Source of the DNA: JACCYX01 sp964610045
GTDB taxonomy: Bacteria; Chloroflexota; Chloroflexia; Thermomicrobiales; UBA6265
Assembly: GCA_964610045.1 (NCBI GenBank)
Contig: CAZSUN010000002.1
Location: 48,026 to 112,025, forward strand
DNA: 64,000 bases
Direction of reading: 5' to 3'
Made by a program: the position numbers and the translations under genes. This document shows positions 28,066-37,407 of the stretch, piece after piece. Each line of letters opens with the position of its first letter. The first letter of the stretch is position 1. The notes under the pieces are model-generated. The model was not told the DNA's origin. It worked only from the letters and a program-made list of their open reading frames with translations, and searched no databases.

Positions 28066-29379
28066 TCAGCCTACCTGGGCGAAGGACTCACGCGCTGCCT
28101 CGATCGTGTGTTCAAGATCCGCATCGTCATGGGCGGTGGAAAGGAAACACGCCTCGAATTGCGAGGGAGCGAAGTACACACCACGATCCAGCATCGCATG
28201 GAAGAACGTCCGGAAGCGATCGGTGTCGCTGGTTCGGGCATCGTCGTAGTTCGAGACCGGGGTTTCATTGAAGAAGAATCCCGCCATCGTACCAACAGCA
28301 TTGGCCTGGATTGGGACCCCAGCGGCGACGGCGGCGGCGGCGAGACCGGCCATGAGGCGTGACGTGGATTCCGCGATTCCATCCCACACACCAGGTCGCT
28401 GGAGGATCTTCAGGGTGGCGATACCTGCCGCAGTCGCCACCGGGTTGCCGGACAGTGTGCCGGCCTGATACATCGTCCCCGCCGGGGCGACGTGTTCCAT
28501 AACCTCCCGGCTGCCAGCGTAGGCGGCCAGAGGAAATCCACCGCCAACGACCTTGCCGAACGTGATCAGGTCGGGTTCGATACCGAACAGTTCGGCTGCG
28601 CCGCCAGGCGCAACCCGGAAGCCGGTCATCACCTCATCGAAGATGAGGAGTGCCCCGTGATTCTTTGTGATGGCGCGCAATCCTTCGAGAAAACCCGGCA
28701 CCGGCGGCACCAGCCCCATGTTTCCGGCCACGGGTTCCACGATCACGGCGGCGATATCGTGGCCGGGTTCCGCAAACAGTGATTCGACCGCCTCCAGGTC
28801 GTTGAACGGCGCAACCAGGGTGTCGGCTGTCGCACCGGCCGGCACACCCGGACTGTCAGGCAGCCCGAGAGTCGCGACACCGCTCCCGGCCTGGACCAGG
28901 AGCATGTCGGCGTGACCGTGATAGCACCCTCCAAATTTAACGATGCGGGTGCGGCCAGTGGCGGCGCGCGCAAGGCGCAGCGCACTCATCGTCGCTTCCG
29001 TTCCCGACGACACGAGGCGGACGAGATCGACCGCCGGCACGGCATCGACAATGAGTTGGGCAAGTTCTGTTTCGGCTTCGGTTGGCGCGCCGAAGCTGGT
29101 GCCGCGCTGGAGCGCCCGCGTCGTCGCCTCGACAACTTCCGGATGCGCATGTCCAAGGATCAGCGGCCCCCAGGACAGGACGTAGTCGATGTATTCGTTG
29201 CCATCGACATCGGTGAAGCGACAGCCGGAGCCGCGGTCGACGAACACTGGCGTTCCGCCCACGGAGCGAAAGGCACGCACCGGACTGTTCACACCACCGG
29301 GAATCACTTTCCGGGCCGCGGCGTATGCCTGCTCCGACTTGGCGTGACTCATCGGTGTGGAACGCACGGTGGGTGGCAC
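28066..29379 (-). CDS. hemL: Glutamate-1-semialdehyde 2,1-aminomutase
   Basis: A 437-residue PLP enzyme of the C5 tetrapyrrole pathway that converts glutamate-1-semialdehyde to 5-aminolevulinate. VIPGGVNSPVRAFRSVGGTP, the PLP lysine region TFGKVVGGGFPLAAYAG and GTLSGNPVATAAG are typical. GTG at 29379 is preferred because AAGGAG lies six bases upstream; the ATG at 29352 has no Shine-Dalgarno site. It follows hemA in the same direction. Confidence 0.95.
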   Translation of the reverse strand: MPPTVRSTPMSHAKSEQAYAAARKVIPGGVNSPVRAFRSVGGTPVFVDRGSGCRFTDVDGNEYIDYVLSWGPLILGHAHPEVVEATTRALQRGTSFGAPTEAETELAQLIVDAVPAVDLVRLVSSGTEATMSALRLARAATGRTRIVKFGGCYHGHADMLLVQAGSGVATLGLPDSPGVPAGATADTLVAPFNDLEAVESLFAEPGHDIAAVIVEPVAGNMGLVPPVPGFLEGLRAITKNHGALLIFDEVMTGFRVAPGGAAELFGIEPDLITFGKVVGGGFPLAAYAGSREVMEHVAPAGTMYQAGTLSGNPVATAAGIATLKILQRPGVWDGIAESTSRLMAGLAAAAVAAGVPIQANAVGTMAGFFFNETPVSNYDDARTSDTDRFRTFFHAMLDRGVYFAPSQFEACFLSTAHDDADLEHTIEAARESFAQVG

Positions 29380-29448
29380 AGTCGTCTCCTTGGTCGGTGA
29401 TCGGGATCGACACGAGTTGGCGCGGCAGACAGGATGACCTAAGTGAGA

Positions 29449-30771
29449 TCAGGCGCGATCGACGCCCTGGATCGACAGGATCGCCTGCACCTCCTCAGGG
29501 GAGGAGGCTTCACGCAAGGCGATGGTCGGATCATGCGTGAGTTTGCTGGCGATCGCACGCGCCATGGCGCGCACGAGGTTTTGGTCGCGCTCGGAAAGGT
29601 GAGCGAGCTTCCGGAGTGTCCGCTCGAGTTCGGTGTCCCGGATGGTGCCTACCCGGGTCTGGTATCGCTCGATGGCCTGAGCACCCGCCCGGCTCCTGGT
29701 CCAGGATTCAAACTCCGCGACCGCACCATCGACGATCGTCTCAACCTTGATGACCTCATCAGCGTATTGCCGCCGGACCTCAGCCGCGACGACTTCCAGG
29801 GCATCGACATCGCGAACATGGACGCCGTCCAGCCGCTCGCAATCACGGTCGATTGCCCGTGGCACGCTGATATCGATCATCAGGATCGGCTTGGTTCGCG
29901 GGTGGATCAGATGAGGACGGATCATGGGCTCATCCACCATCACCGCACCAATCACGAGATCGGCGTGGGCGATTGCCTGTTCGATTCCGCTGATGGGAAC
30001 CACGCGACCGTCGATGGTCTCCGCGAGTTCCCGGGCACGATGTACCGACCTGTTCACCACCGTCAGGTCGTGTATGCCGTGAGACCGCAACAATTTGCCG
30101 GTGAGAGTCGCCATCTTGCCTGCGCCAAGCAGCACGACAGCCTGGCCAGCGAGCATCCCGAGTTCGTGAATCGCCAGGTCGACTGCGGCATGAGCGATGG
30201 ACACCCGGTTTCTGGCGATGTCCGTTTCAGTTCTGGCCCGCTTGCCGACCCGCAACGCGTCGGTCGCCAGTCGCTGGAGAACAGGACCCATTGCCTCGGC
30301 GTCACGAGCCGAGGCGAGGGCGTCCCGGATTTGAGAGAGGATTTGCGGTTCGCCCAGGACCAGCGAATCGAGCCCGCTGGCAACCTTGAACAGATGATTG
30401 ACCGCATCACTGCCGGAGTGAACGTAGGAGGATTGCTCGATCAAATGCGATGGCACGCTGTGGAAGCGAGTCAGGAAACTGAAAATCTCGTTCCGCGGAT
30501 CGAGATCGCCGTGACCGACCGCATAGATCTCGGTGCGATTGCACGTGGAGAGGATGAGTCCTTCATCCACCTGGGCGCCAAGGGTGCGAAGCCCCTCGGT
30601 AAGCGCATCGCCCGAAAAGGCGATCCGCTCCCGAACGGCTACCGGCGCATATTCGTGGTTGGAACCGACGATCACGATCCGGGGATCACTCAATGCCGCT
30701 GGCCTTGTTTGGCGCACCCGAATCGAACCGGGCGCCTCCCTCTCACACCGCCGCGGGACCGGAATGTCCAC
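29449..30771 (-). CDS. hemA: Glutamyl-tRNA reductase
   Basis: A 440-residue enzyme that reduces Glu-tRNA(Glu) to glutamate-1-semialdehyde. The catalytic cysteine is in LSTCNRTEIYA, GLDSLVLGEPQILSQI is the family signature, and the NADPH-binding segment is VVLLGAGKMATLTGKLL. GTG start at 30771 with TAGGAA upstream. About 23 N-terminal residues precede the conserved domain. Forms a hemA-hemL operon. Confidence 0.95.
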   Translation of the reverse strand: MDIPVPRRCEREAPGSIRVRQTRPAALSDPRIVIVGSNHEYAPVAVRERIAFSGDALTEGLRTLGAQVDEGLILSTCNRTEIYAVGHGDLDPRNEIFSFLTRFHSVPSHLIEQSSYVHSGSDAVNHLFKVASGLDSLVLGEPQILSQIRDALASARDAEAMGPVLQRLATDALRVGKRARTETDIARNRVSIAHAAVDLAIHELGMLAGQAVVLLGAGKMATLTGKLLRSHGIHDLTVVNRSVHRARELAETIDGRVVPISGIEQAIAHADLVIGAVMVDEPMIRPHLIHPRTKPILMIDISVPRAIDRDCERLDGVHVRDVDALEVVAAEVRRQYADEVIKVETIVDGAVAEFESWTRSRAGAQAIERYQTRVGTIRDTELERTLRKLAHLSERDQNLVRAMARAIASKLTHDPTIALREASSPEEVQAILSIQGVDRA

Positions 30772-30843
30772 ATGGCAACAATTCCTATCTAGGATACTTC
30801 ACCGCACCGCCCAATGGCGTCCGGGCGCTGCATGCGTTCCGCT

Positions 30844-30872
30844 TTGCGCATCTGGACGCCGCCGCCTATAGT
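30844..30872 (+). promoter_or_regulatory. Promoter candidate for the divergent aminotransferase
   Basis: TTGCGC (30844-30849), 17-base spacer, TATAGT (30867-30872). It would start a transcript near 30880, about 70 bases before the aminotransferase ATG. The -35 matches only partly. Confidence 0.45.
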
Positions 30873-30949
30873 GCCGACTGGAACGGCATTCAGCCGACTC
30901 GACTTCGGGCATCCGGTTCAATCCATCACCTTCGAGGAGTGGCAGACCC

Positions 30950-32329
30950 ATGGCATCGGCGACAACGGCAGAAACGATCAACTCGCGCTATCAATCCGAG
31001 TTCGCCGGCTCGGCTGCCATGCACCAGCGCGCCCGCAATGCCATCGTGGGTGGCATTACACACGATGGCCGGTACATCAGGCCGTTCCCGCCGTACATCA
31101 CGCACGCCGATGGCGCCTACAAATGGGACGTGGATGGTCACCGGCTGATCGACTACGCGATCGGACACGGCTCGCTCATTCTCGGTCACAACGACCCCGA
31201 TATCACCGAAGCCATGCGGGACCAGGTGTCGCGCGGCACCCATTTCTCCGCCGGGCACGCGGGTGAGATCGAATGGGCGGAAAAGGTGATCGACCTCGTA
31301 CCGTCGGCGGAGCGGGTCCGGTTCACCGCTTCGGGAACGGAATCGACATTGCTGGCGATGCGCATCGCCCGCGGTTTCACCGAGCGCAATACGATCCTCA
31401 AATTCGAAGGCCACTTCCACGGCTGGCAGGATTACGCGCTCAAGGGTGAAAAGCCCCCGTTCGAATCAACCACCGTGTCAGGAATCCCGAACGAGACGCT
31501 GGGTACGGTCGCCGTGATTCCGCAAAACGACCCGGCCATGCTCGAGGAGCGGCTCGTGCAGGGGGATGTCGCGGCGGTGATCCTCGAACCAAGCGGGGCA
31601 TCCTGGGCGACGATCCCACTCAAGGACGACTTCCTCAAGTCGATTCGTGAAATCACCCGGAAGCACGGTGTCCTCCTGATCTTCGATGAGGTCATCACCG
31701 GCTTCCGCTGGGCGCCGGGCGGCGCCCAGCAACGGTTCGGCGTCACGCCAGACCTGACGACGATGGCGAAGATCATTGCCGGCGGTATGCCGGGCGGCGC
31801 AGTTGCCGGCCGGGCCGATGTGATGGATATCGTGGCGTTCCGAGACGATGTGACCTGGAACAAGACACGCCGCGTGCCACAAGCGGGCACCTACAACGCC
31901 AACCCGCTGGCAGCCGCCGCGGGTGTGACCGCACTCAGCAAGTGTGCTGATCCCACCGTCCAGGCGTATTGCGACGACCTGGCGGCGAACGTGCGGAAGG
32001 AACTGAACCAGGTCAGCACCTCACTCGATGTGCCCGTGTTCACATGGGGCGAGAGTTCGGTCTTCCACGTCGCCCTTGGCCAACCGGCGACGAACCTGAC
32101 CGCCGGCGACCTGCACACGCCGGAGGGAGTGTCACCCGAGTTCCTCAAGAACAGCGGCGGCGACAAACTCGGGATGGCGTTCGAAATCGGGATGTTGCTG
32201 GAAGGCGTCCATGTATTCCACTCCGGCGGCCTGCTCAGCACCCGTCACACCGATGCCGACGTGGAGTTCACGGTCGCCGCAGCGGAACGGGTATTGACGG
32301 CACTGAAGTCCGAGGGTGCGTTCGCGTAG
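30950..32329 (+). CDS. Class III PLP aminotransferase, HemL paralogue
   Basis: A 459-residue protein of the glutamate-semialdehyde aminomutase/class III aminotransferase family. PLP lysine is in TTMAKIIAGGMPGGAVAGR, LLIFDEVITGFR is the cofactor Asp motif and GHFHGWQDY the phosphate region. It differs from the hemL at 28066 in the N-terminal third and carries an extended C-terminus, so another beta- or omega-amino-acid reaction is likely. Divergent from hemA. Substrate unknown. Confidence 0.85.
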   Translation: MASATTAETINSRYQSEFAGSAAMHQRARNAIVGGITHDGRYIRPFPPYITHADGAYKWDVDGHRLIDYAIGHGSLILGHNDPDITEAMRDQVSRGTHFSAGHAGEIEWAEKVIDLVPSAERVRFTASGTESTLLAMRIARGFTERNTILKFEGHFHGWQDYALKGEKPPFESTTVSGIPNETLGTVAVIPQNDPAMLEERLVQGDVAAVILEPSGASWATIPLKDDFLKSIREITRKHGVLLIFDEVITGFRWAPGGAQQRFGVTPDLTTMAKIIAGGMPGGAVAGRADVMDIVAFRDDVTWNKTRRVPQAGTYNANPLAAAAGVTALSKCADPTVQAYCDDLAANVRKELNQVSTSLDVPVFTWGESSVFHVALGQPATNLTAGDLHTPEGVSPEFLKNSGGDKLGMAFEIGMLLEGVHVFHSGGLLSTRHTDADVEFTVAAAERVLTALKSEGAFA

Positions 32330-32386
32330 GAGCGACCCAGACTGGCGTAGGGGAAGCCACGCGGCGCTTCGCGACTTGGTCTTCCC

Positions 32387-33025
32387 CTACGGATCGTCGG
32401 TGCGGGAAACTGCTCCTTCACGCCAGCGTTGCTGGAGGAGTTGCCACGCCTCCTCCGTGTCCACATCCATTGGCACAGTGCCCGAGGTGGCCGGTACCAG
32501 CACGAGTTCCTGGTGGTGTCGCTTGATGACCTCCCTGCCGCCCTGGTCGCCATGTATGAGCGATAGTTCATCGAAGTACTCGTGCCCGAACAGGACCGGA
32601 TGACCGCGCTCATCGCCGTACCTGGCCATTGCCAGTCCGGCCCTATCCCTGCGGCGGGCAGACACCACCCGATCGATGACGACCGGGTCGATGCCTGGCT
32701 GGTCTCCCAGGAGCACGATTATGGCATCGGCATGTGCCCGCACCGCACCGAGTCCGCAAACGAGCGAGGATGCCTGCCCGGACTGGAAATCCGGATTCTC
32801 CACGATGTCCACGGGCAGGCCAGTCAGGGCAGCCTTGACGCCTTCGGACTCCGCGCCCACGACAACGACGACATGGTCCACCGTGGAACGGAGCGCACGG
32901 GCGGCAACATGAGCAACGAGCGCCTGGCCATCCAGTTCGAGCAGCTGCTTGGACCGACCCAGCCGGCTCGACGTGCCAGCGGCAAGGATCAGGGCGTAAA
33001 TGGAACCGGGCTTTGGATCACTCAC
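32387..33025 (-). CDS. Molybdenum cofactor nucleotidyltransferase (MobA/MocA-like)
   Basis: A GT-A-fold nucleotidyltransferase of about 212 residues. ALILAAGTSSRLGRSKQLLEL is the NTP-binding signature, and LLGDQPGIDP and GHPVLFGHEYFDEL are typical of MocA-type cytidylyltransferases that finish the cofactor for xanthine-dehydrogenase-family enzymes. The GTG at 33025 overlaps the XdhC stop; a GTG at 33064 is possible. Last gene in the cox maturation cassette, which supports a role in cofactor supply for molybdenum hydroxylases. Confidence 0.83.
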   Translation of the reverse strand: MSDPKPGSIYALILAAGTSSRLGRSKQLLELDGQALVAHVAARALRSTVDHVVVVVGAESEGVKAALTGLPVDIVENPDFQSGQASSLVCGLGAVRAHADAIIVLLGDQPGIDPVVIDRVVSARRRDRAGLAMARYGDERGHPVLFGHEYFDELSLIHGDQGGREVIKRHHQELVLVPATSGTVPMDVDTEEAWQLLQQRWREGAVSRTDDP

Positions 33026-33794
33026 CGGCGCGAATGCGGCCAGTGCCCGATCGAAGCGAACCACCGCTCCGGCCGTTCCGCTCGGCGATGATCTCGCCAA
33101 GAATGCTGATCGCCATCTCTTCCGGCGAACGTCCGCCGATATCCAACCCAATCGGCGCGTGGATGCGCTCCAGTTGGTCCTGGCTGACTCCGGCTTCGGT
33201 CAACCGCTGGCGTCGCTCCGCACTCGTCTTTCGCGATCCGATCGCCCCGATGTAGCCCGCGTTGGAGGCGAGGGCGGCGGTGATGGCAGGTTCGTCGAAT
33301 TTCGGGTCGTGGGTGAGGATCACGATGGCCGACGTGCGATCGACCGGTAACTGGGCGATCGCGTCGTCCGGCCACGCGACGAGCAGGCGATCGACCTCCG
33401 GGAAGCGATCGCGATTGGCGAGGGTTTCCCGGGCATCGGCGACAACGGTGCGAAAACCGAGCGGTTGGGCGAAGGTCAGCAGCACCTGCGCCACATGCAC
33501 CGCACCGATCAGCACGAGGAGTGGGCGAGGTTGCAGGACGTCAATGAATGCGTCGACGTTGTCGCCCAGTGGCGCCAGTCCGGACTTGCCATCGAGCAAC
33601 CGATCGCGAGCGATTGCTGTCGCGGTGGAGTCGAGACCGCCATCGCCGAGCGAGCCATCGACGGAATGCTCCGTGACGAGCAGCTTTTCACCGATATCTT
33701 CGCCGCGCACCACCGTGACAACCGCTGCGGCCGTCCCGGATTCAGCCAATTCGCGCGCCCGTCGCAGGAAATCCGAGGTGTTCTCGAAGGACAT
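33018..33794 (-). CDS. XdhC/CoxF-like molybdenum hydroxylase maturation protein
   Basis: 258 residues. A divergent N-terminal XdhC/CoxI segment is followed by the C-terminal Rossmann XdhC domain: LLVLIGAVHVAQVLLTFAQP, AIVILTHDPKFDEPAI, YIGAIGSRKTSAERR and IHAPIGLDIGGRSPEEMAISILGEI. XdhC proteins bind and hand over sulfurated molybdenum cofactor to the apoenzyme. Overlaps the MobA-like gene and follows a short XdhC N-domain gene by 3 bases. Confidence 0.88.
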   Translation of the reverse strand: MSFENTSDFLRRARELAESGTAAAVVTVVRGEDIGEKLLVTEHSVDGSLGDGGLDSTATAIARDRLLDGKSGLAPLGDNVDAFIDVLQPRPLLVLIGAVHVAQVLLTFAQPLGFRTVVADARETLANRDRFPEVDRLLVAWPDDAIAQLPVDRTSAIVILTHDPKFDEPAITAALASNAGYIGAIGSRKTSAERRQRLTEAGVSQDQLERIHAPIGLDIGGRSPEEMAISILGEIIAERNGRSGGSLRSGTGRIRAGE

Positions 33795-33797
33795 GTC

Positions 33798-34109
33798 CTA
33801 CTCCGCCGGCTCGACGAACACATCGATGGTGCCGCCGCAGGCCAGACCGACATCCCAGGCCATCTCGTCGGTGATGCCGTAGCGGACCAGTTTCGGCGTT
33901 CCGGTTCTCAGGACTTCCCCGGCTTCCTCGGCGACAGCCGACTCCACACAGCCGCCGCTCACCGAACCGGCGAGTTCACCCGCGTCACTCACGGCCATCC
34001 GGGCGCCGACGGGCCTCGGGGCAGATCCGATGGCATTGACCACCGTGGCGATCGCAACGCGCTTGCCCTCGTCCCGCCACCGATCGATCTCCGGCAACCA
34101 TTCGCTCAT
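33798..34109 (-). CDS. Short XdhC/CoxI N-domain protein
   Basis: 103 residues consisting only of the XdhC_CoxI domain. AIATVVNAIGSAPRPVGARMAV and GSVSGGCVESAVAEEA contain the conserved Gly-Gly-Cys-Val-Glu motif that in CoxI/XdhC contacts the cofactor. ATG at 34109 has AAAGGA upstream. Together with the longer XdhC next to it this is the two-protein XdhC arrangement seen in cox-type clusters. Confidence 0.85.
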   Translation of the reverse strand: MSEWLPEIDRWRDEGKRVAIATVVNAIGSAPRPVGARMAVSDAGELAGSVSGGCVESAVAEEAGEVLRTGTPKLVRYGITDEMAWDVGLACGGTIDVFVEPAE

Positions 34110-34121
34110 GGCCAAATCCTT

Positions 34122-35444
34122 TCATTGCCTGTGTGGGGCAGGCGCAATCCGCGCCGCCTGGGCGGACACCTGTCGACGCACGGGCGCCGTATCTTCGACC
34201 GCCCCAAGCAGGCGAGCCAGCGCTTCCAGGCTCTTGAGGTTGTGGATGGGCAGGAAGTGGTCGACATACGGCAAGGACGCACGAATGCCTTGCGTCAACG
34301 GCTGGTACCCCGGCGCTCCGAGCAAGGGATTAAGCCAGATCACGCGGCGGCAGGATCGCTGCAGCCGGGCCATCTCGGAACCAAGCAACTGGGGATCACC
34401 ACGATCCCATCCATCGCTGATCACGACCACGGTCGCGCTGGAGCGCAGCACGCGGCGGCTCCATTTGTAGTTGAACGTCTTGATCGACTCACCGATCCGG
34501 GTGCCTCCGGACCAATCGTCGACCGACGCAACTACATCGGCGATCGCCTGATCGACATTTTTCTTTCGCAGCTCCCGGGTAATGCGTGTGAGCCGCGTCC
34601 CGAACACGAACACCTCCACGGCGTCAAGCCCGTGTTCGAGGGCATGGACGAAGCGGAGCAGCAGCCTGGAATATCGATCCATCGAGCCTGAAATATCGCA
34701 GATGAGCACGAGTGGCCGCATCCGCTCCTTCCGCTCCCGCCATCGGAGCTCGAGTGGCACACCACCCTGCTTCATGGCGGCCCTCAAGGTCGCCCGGTAG
34801 TCGATATACTCGCCGTTGACTGCACGCTGGAGGCGACGGGTCTGGCGAGTGCCGAGACGCCAGTTCATGCTCTCGATCATGCGGCGAGCTTCGGCCAGTT
34901 CATCTGGCGAGAACTGGGCGAAGTCCTTCTTGCGCAGCGCCTCACTGGCACTGAAGATCAGCACGTCCTCAGGCGGCGCCTCGTATTCCTCGGTCTCGCC
35001 GATGTCCTGGACGTCGTCCGTCCCCTCAATGGCGAGGACCATCTTGTCGGGGTCAGCACCGCGCGCACCCTGTCCGGACTCGCTGTCCTTCTTCCTGCTG
35101 GACGAATCCGGCGTTCCGATCGTTTCCTCGTCTCCGTGGATCGCTTCCGTGAACATCGGTGCTTCCTGGTTGACGAGGTCGTGCCAGAAGCGCCTGAACT
35201 CGGCGTCGAACAACGGGATTTGCTCGGGACGGCTGACGAGGGTTGCCTTTGCCGCTGAATAGACATCATCACGCCGGGTGACACCAACCGCGTTGACCGC
35301 TTCGACCAGGGCGAGGACGTTGCCGGATCCAACCGGCATACCGGCGGATCGGAGTCTCCTGCCAAACCGAAGCAGGTTGCCGGAAACACGGCGTGAGCGC
35401 ACCCGCGAAGCGTCGAGTGAGCCCTGCCCGTTCTCGACCATCAT
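34122..35444 (-). CDS. coxE: VWA-domain protein CoxE
   Basis: A 440-residue protein with a C-terminal von Willebrand A domain. The MIDAS residues are visible as DISGSM, the Thr of GGTRIGES and the Asp of VISDGWDRGD. An acidic linker lies at about residues 100-160. In the CO dehydrogenase system CoxE works with the MoxR-type ATPase CoxD in building the copper-sulfur-molybdenum site. The ATG overlaps the coxD stop (ATGA). Confidence 0.9.
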   Translation of the reverse strand: MMVENGQGSLDASRVRSRRVSGNLLRFGRRLRSAGMPVGSGNVLALVEAVNAVGVTRRDDVYSAAKATLVSRPEQIPLFDAEFRRFWHDLVNQEAPMFTEAIHGDEETIGTPDSSSRKKDSESGQGARGADPDKMVLAIEGTDDVQDIGETEEYEAPPEDVLIFSASEALRKKDFAQFSPDELAEARRMIESMNWRLGTRQTRRLQRAVNGEYIDYRATLRAAMKQGGVPLELRWRERKERMRPLVLICDISGSMDRYSRLLLRFVHALEHGLDAVEVFVFGTRLTRITRELRKKNVDQAIADVVASVDDWSGGTRIGESIKTFNYKWSRRVLRSSATVVVISDGWDRGDPQLLGSEMARLQRSCRRVIWLNPLLGAPGYQPLTQGIRASLPYVDHFLPIHNLKSLEALARLLGAVEDTAPVRRQVSAQAARIAPAPHRQ

Positions 35445-36397
35445 GCGGTGCGCCCAGCCCCGCTGGCATTGACTGCCCGCGATGTGAGCCGCTTCGCTAT
35501 GTCGCCGCTCACCTTGTCCACATCTTCCTGGTACTTGAGGATGACGCCCAGGGTGTCCTGCACAACTTCATCCGTGAGTTCGGTCGACCCCAGCGCGAGG
35601 AGAGCGCCGGCCCAGTCGAGGGTCTCCGCCATTCCGGGGGACTTGAACAGGTCGACCTCACGCAACCCCTGGGTGAAGGTGCAGATCTGGGTGGCAAGGG
35701 CTTCCGATGCTTCGGGCACCTTGACACTGAGGATCCGGTACTCCTTCCTGTAGTCCGGGAAGTCGATCCAGTAGTACAGGCAACGGCGCTTCAGGGCGTC
35801 GTGAATCTCCCGCGTCCGGTTGGACGTCAGGATCACGATCGGGCGATGCTCGGCACGGATGGTGCCCAGTTCCGGCACGGTGACCTGGAAATCCGAGAGC
35901 AACTCGAGCAGGAAGGCTTCGAGTTCCTGGTCAGCCCGGTCGACTTCATCGATCAGCAGGACCGGCGCCTGGGTGTGAGCGGCGTCGATCGCCTGCAGCA
36001 GTGGCCGCTTGAGCAGGAATTCCTCACCGAAGAGGTTGCGCCGCACTTCATCCTGATCGAGACCGCTTGTCGCCTCGAGTGACCGCAGATACAGCATCTG
36101 GCGTGGATAGTCCCACTCGTAGATGGCGGAACTGGCGTCGAGCCCCTCGTAGCACTGGAGTCGAATCAGGGGAGCGCCGAGTGTGGCCGAGAGTACCTTG
36201 GCAATCTCGGTCTTGCCGACACCAGCTTCACCTTCAAGCAGGAGCGGCTTCTGAAGTTTGAGGGTGAGGAAGAGGGTGGTGGCCAGTCCGCGATCAGCGA
36301 TGTACTTCTCTTCGCGCAGGGCGGATTCGAGGGCATCGACCGACAGGAATTCGGCAGGCGACGAAACGGGATCGGCCAGGGTCGTCAAGTCTGTCAA
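35441..36397 (-). CDS. coxD: MoxR-family AAA+ ATPase CoxD
   Basis: A 318-residue AAA+ ATPase. Walker A is LLLEGEAGVGKTEIAKVL and Walker B LLIDEVDRADQELEAFLLE, with sensor 1 VILTSNRTREIHDALKRRC. MoxR-type chaperones act with VWA partners to mature metalloenzymes. Start is a TTG at 36397 with GAGG about eight bases upstream. First gene of the minus-strand cassette coxD-coxE-XdhC(N)-XdhC-MobA. Confidence 0.9.
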   Translation of the reverse strand: MTDLTTLADPVSSPAEFLSVDALESALREEKYIADRGLATTLFLTLKLQKPLLLEGEAGVGKTEIAKVLSATLGAPLIRLQCYEGLDASSAIYEWDYPRQMLYLRSLEATSGLDQDEVRRNLFGEEFLLKRPLLQAIDAAHTQAPVLLIDEVDRADQELEAFLLELLSDFQVTVPELGTIRAEHRPIVILTSNRTREIHDALKRRCLYYWIDFPDYRKEYRILSVKVPEASEALATQICTFTQGLREVDLFKSPGMAETLDWAGALLALGSTELTDEVVQDTLGVILKYQEDVDKVSGDIAKRLTSRAVNASGAGRTA

Positions 36398-36538
36398 ACG
36401 GGAACCTCACTCGCATGAAGGATGGTGGGAATTGGCGACAGGAGCATCCACGATCGCCGCTGAAACCATTATCCCCGACGGTCGTACGAGTGGCCACCTC
36501 CCTGACCGGCCACTCGACCAGTGCCGGGATGATGGCAG

Positions 36539-37225
36539 CTATCTCGGGTTGGGCCGTCCATGCAGGTAGATTGGCTGCAAGTCATCGGCGGCGTCGACCT
36601 CACCACGCTGCCAGCGGCTGAACCCGATAGTCGCCAGAGAAGCGGCGCGACTGGTCACGGTCGCAGACGGCGCCAGCCGAACTCCCCGCTCGGTCAGTTG
36701 CCGGGTCTCTGCGACGTCGAACTCGCCGGCAACGATGGCGCGCCGGCCGACCGCGGCTTCTATGAACTCGGCGAATGTCGTATTGACCGCGTCGTCGAGG
36801 ATCCCGTCCGTCGTAACAGCCCAGACCACGCGACCCCGCCCGGCCGGGATGGCAACCAGGACATCGAGACCCAAACCGAGGAACGGCGTGGCCATCGCTT
36901 GCAGGGTTGGGACGCCGATGAGCGCACGTTCCGGTACCAGGGCCAGGCCCTTGGCAAGGCTGAGTCCCACCCGGAGACCTGTAAAGGATCCAGGACCGAT
37001 CGTCACGGCGATCGCACCAAGGTCATCGAGGGCTATACCGGTCTTCGCGAGCAGGATATTCACCGCCTCGGGAACCGAAGTCGTCTGTTGCCGTCCCCCC
37101 GGCCAGGACATCGTCGCCACACGTCCGCCATCGGTGAGTGCGACACCTGCCTGAGGCGTCGCCGTGTCGATCGCGAGCAGCCACGCCCGGTCCTTGATCG
37201 CGGGCTGATCTGGCGGCGCTGCCAT
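36539..37225 (-). CDS. tsaB: tRNA threonylcarbamoyladenosine biosynthesis protein TsaB
   Basis: A 228-residue ASKHA-fold protein with LLAIDTATPQAGVAL and the hallmark VTIGPGSFTGLRVGLSLAKGLAL. It scaffolds TsaD and TsaE in t6A37 formation. The start at 37225 has GGAG nine bases upstream. tsaE lies about 3.6 kb away on the same strand with a sugar transporter in between. Confidence 0.93.
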   Translation of the reverse strand: MAAPPDQPAIKDRAWLLAIDTATPQAGVALTDGGRVATMSWPGGRQQTTSVPEAVNILLAKTGIALDDLGAIAVTIGPGSFTGLRVGLSLAKGLALVPERALIGVPTLQAMATPFLGLGLDVLVAIPAGRGRVVWAVTTDGILDDAVNTTFAEFIEAAVGRRAIVAGEFDVAETRQLTERGVRLAPSATVTSRAASLATIGFSRWQRGEVDAADDLQPIYLHGRPNPR

Positions 37226-37407
37226 TTAACATTCTCCAATCGAGGTGTTAGTATTTTGCCAACCATTCAGGTGGATAGGGCCGTCACGCTTTACGTCGAA
37301 ACGGTCACCGGAGGGAGCGTGCGCGACTACCGCGCACAGTCTACATGCCTCCAACCGCCTCAATGCGCCGCTATCGATGGACACAGACCCTGGGCTGAGG
37401 GCACTCA

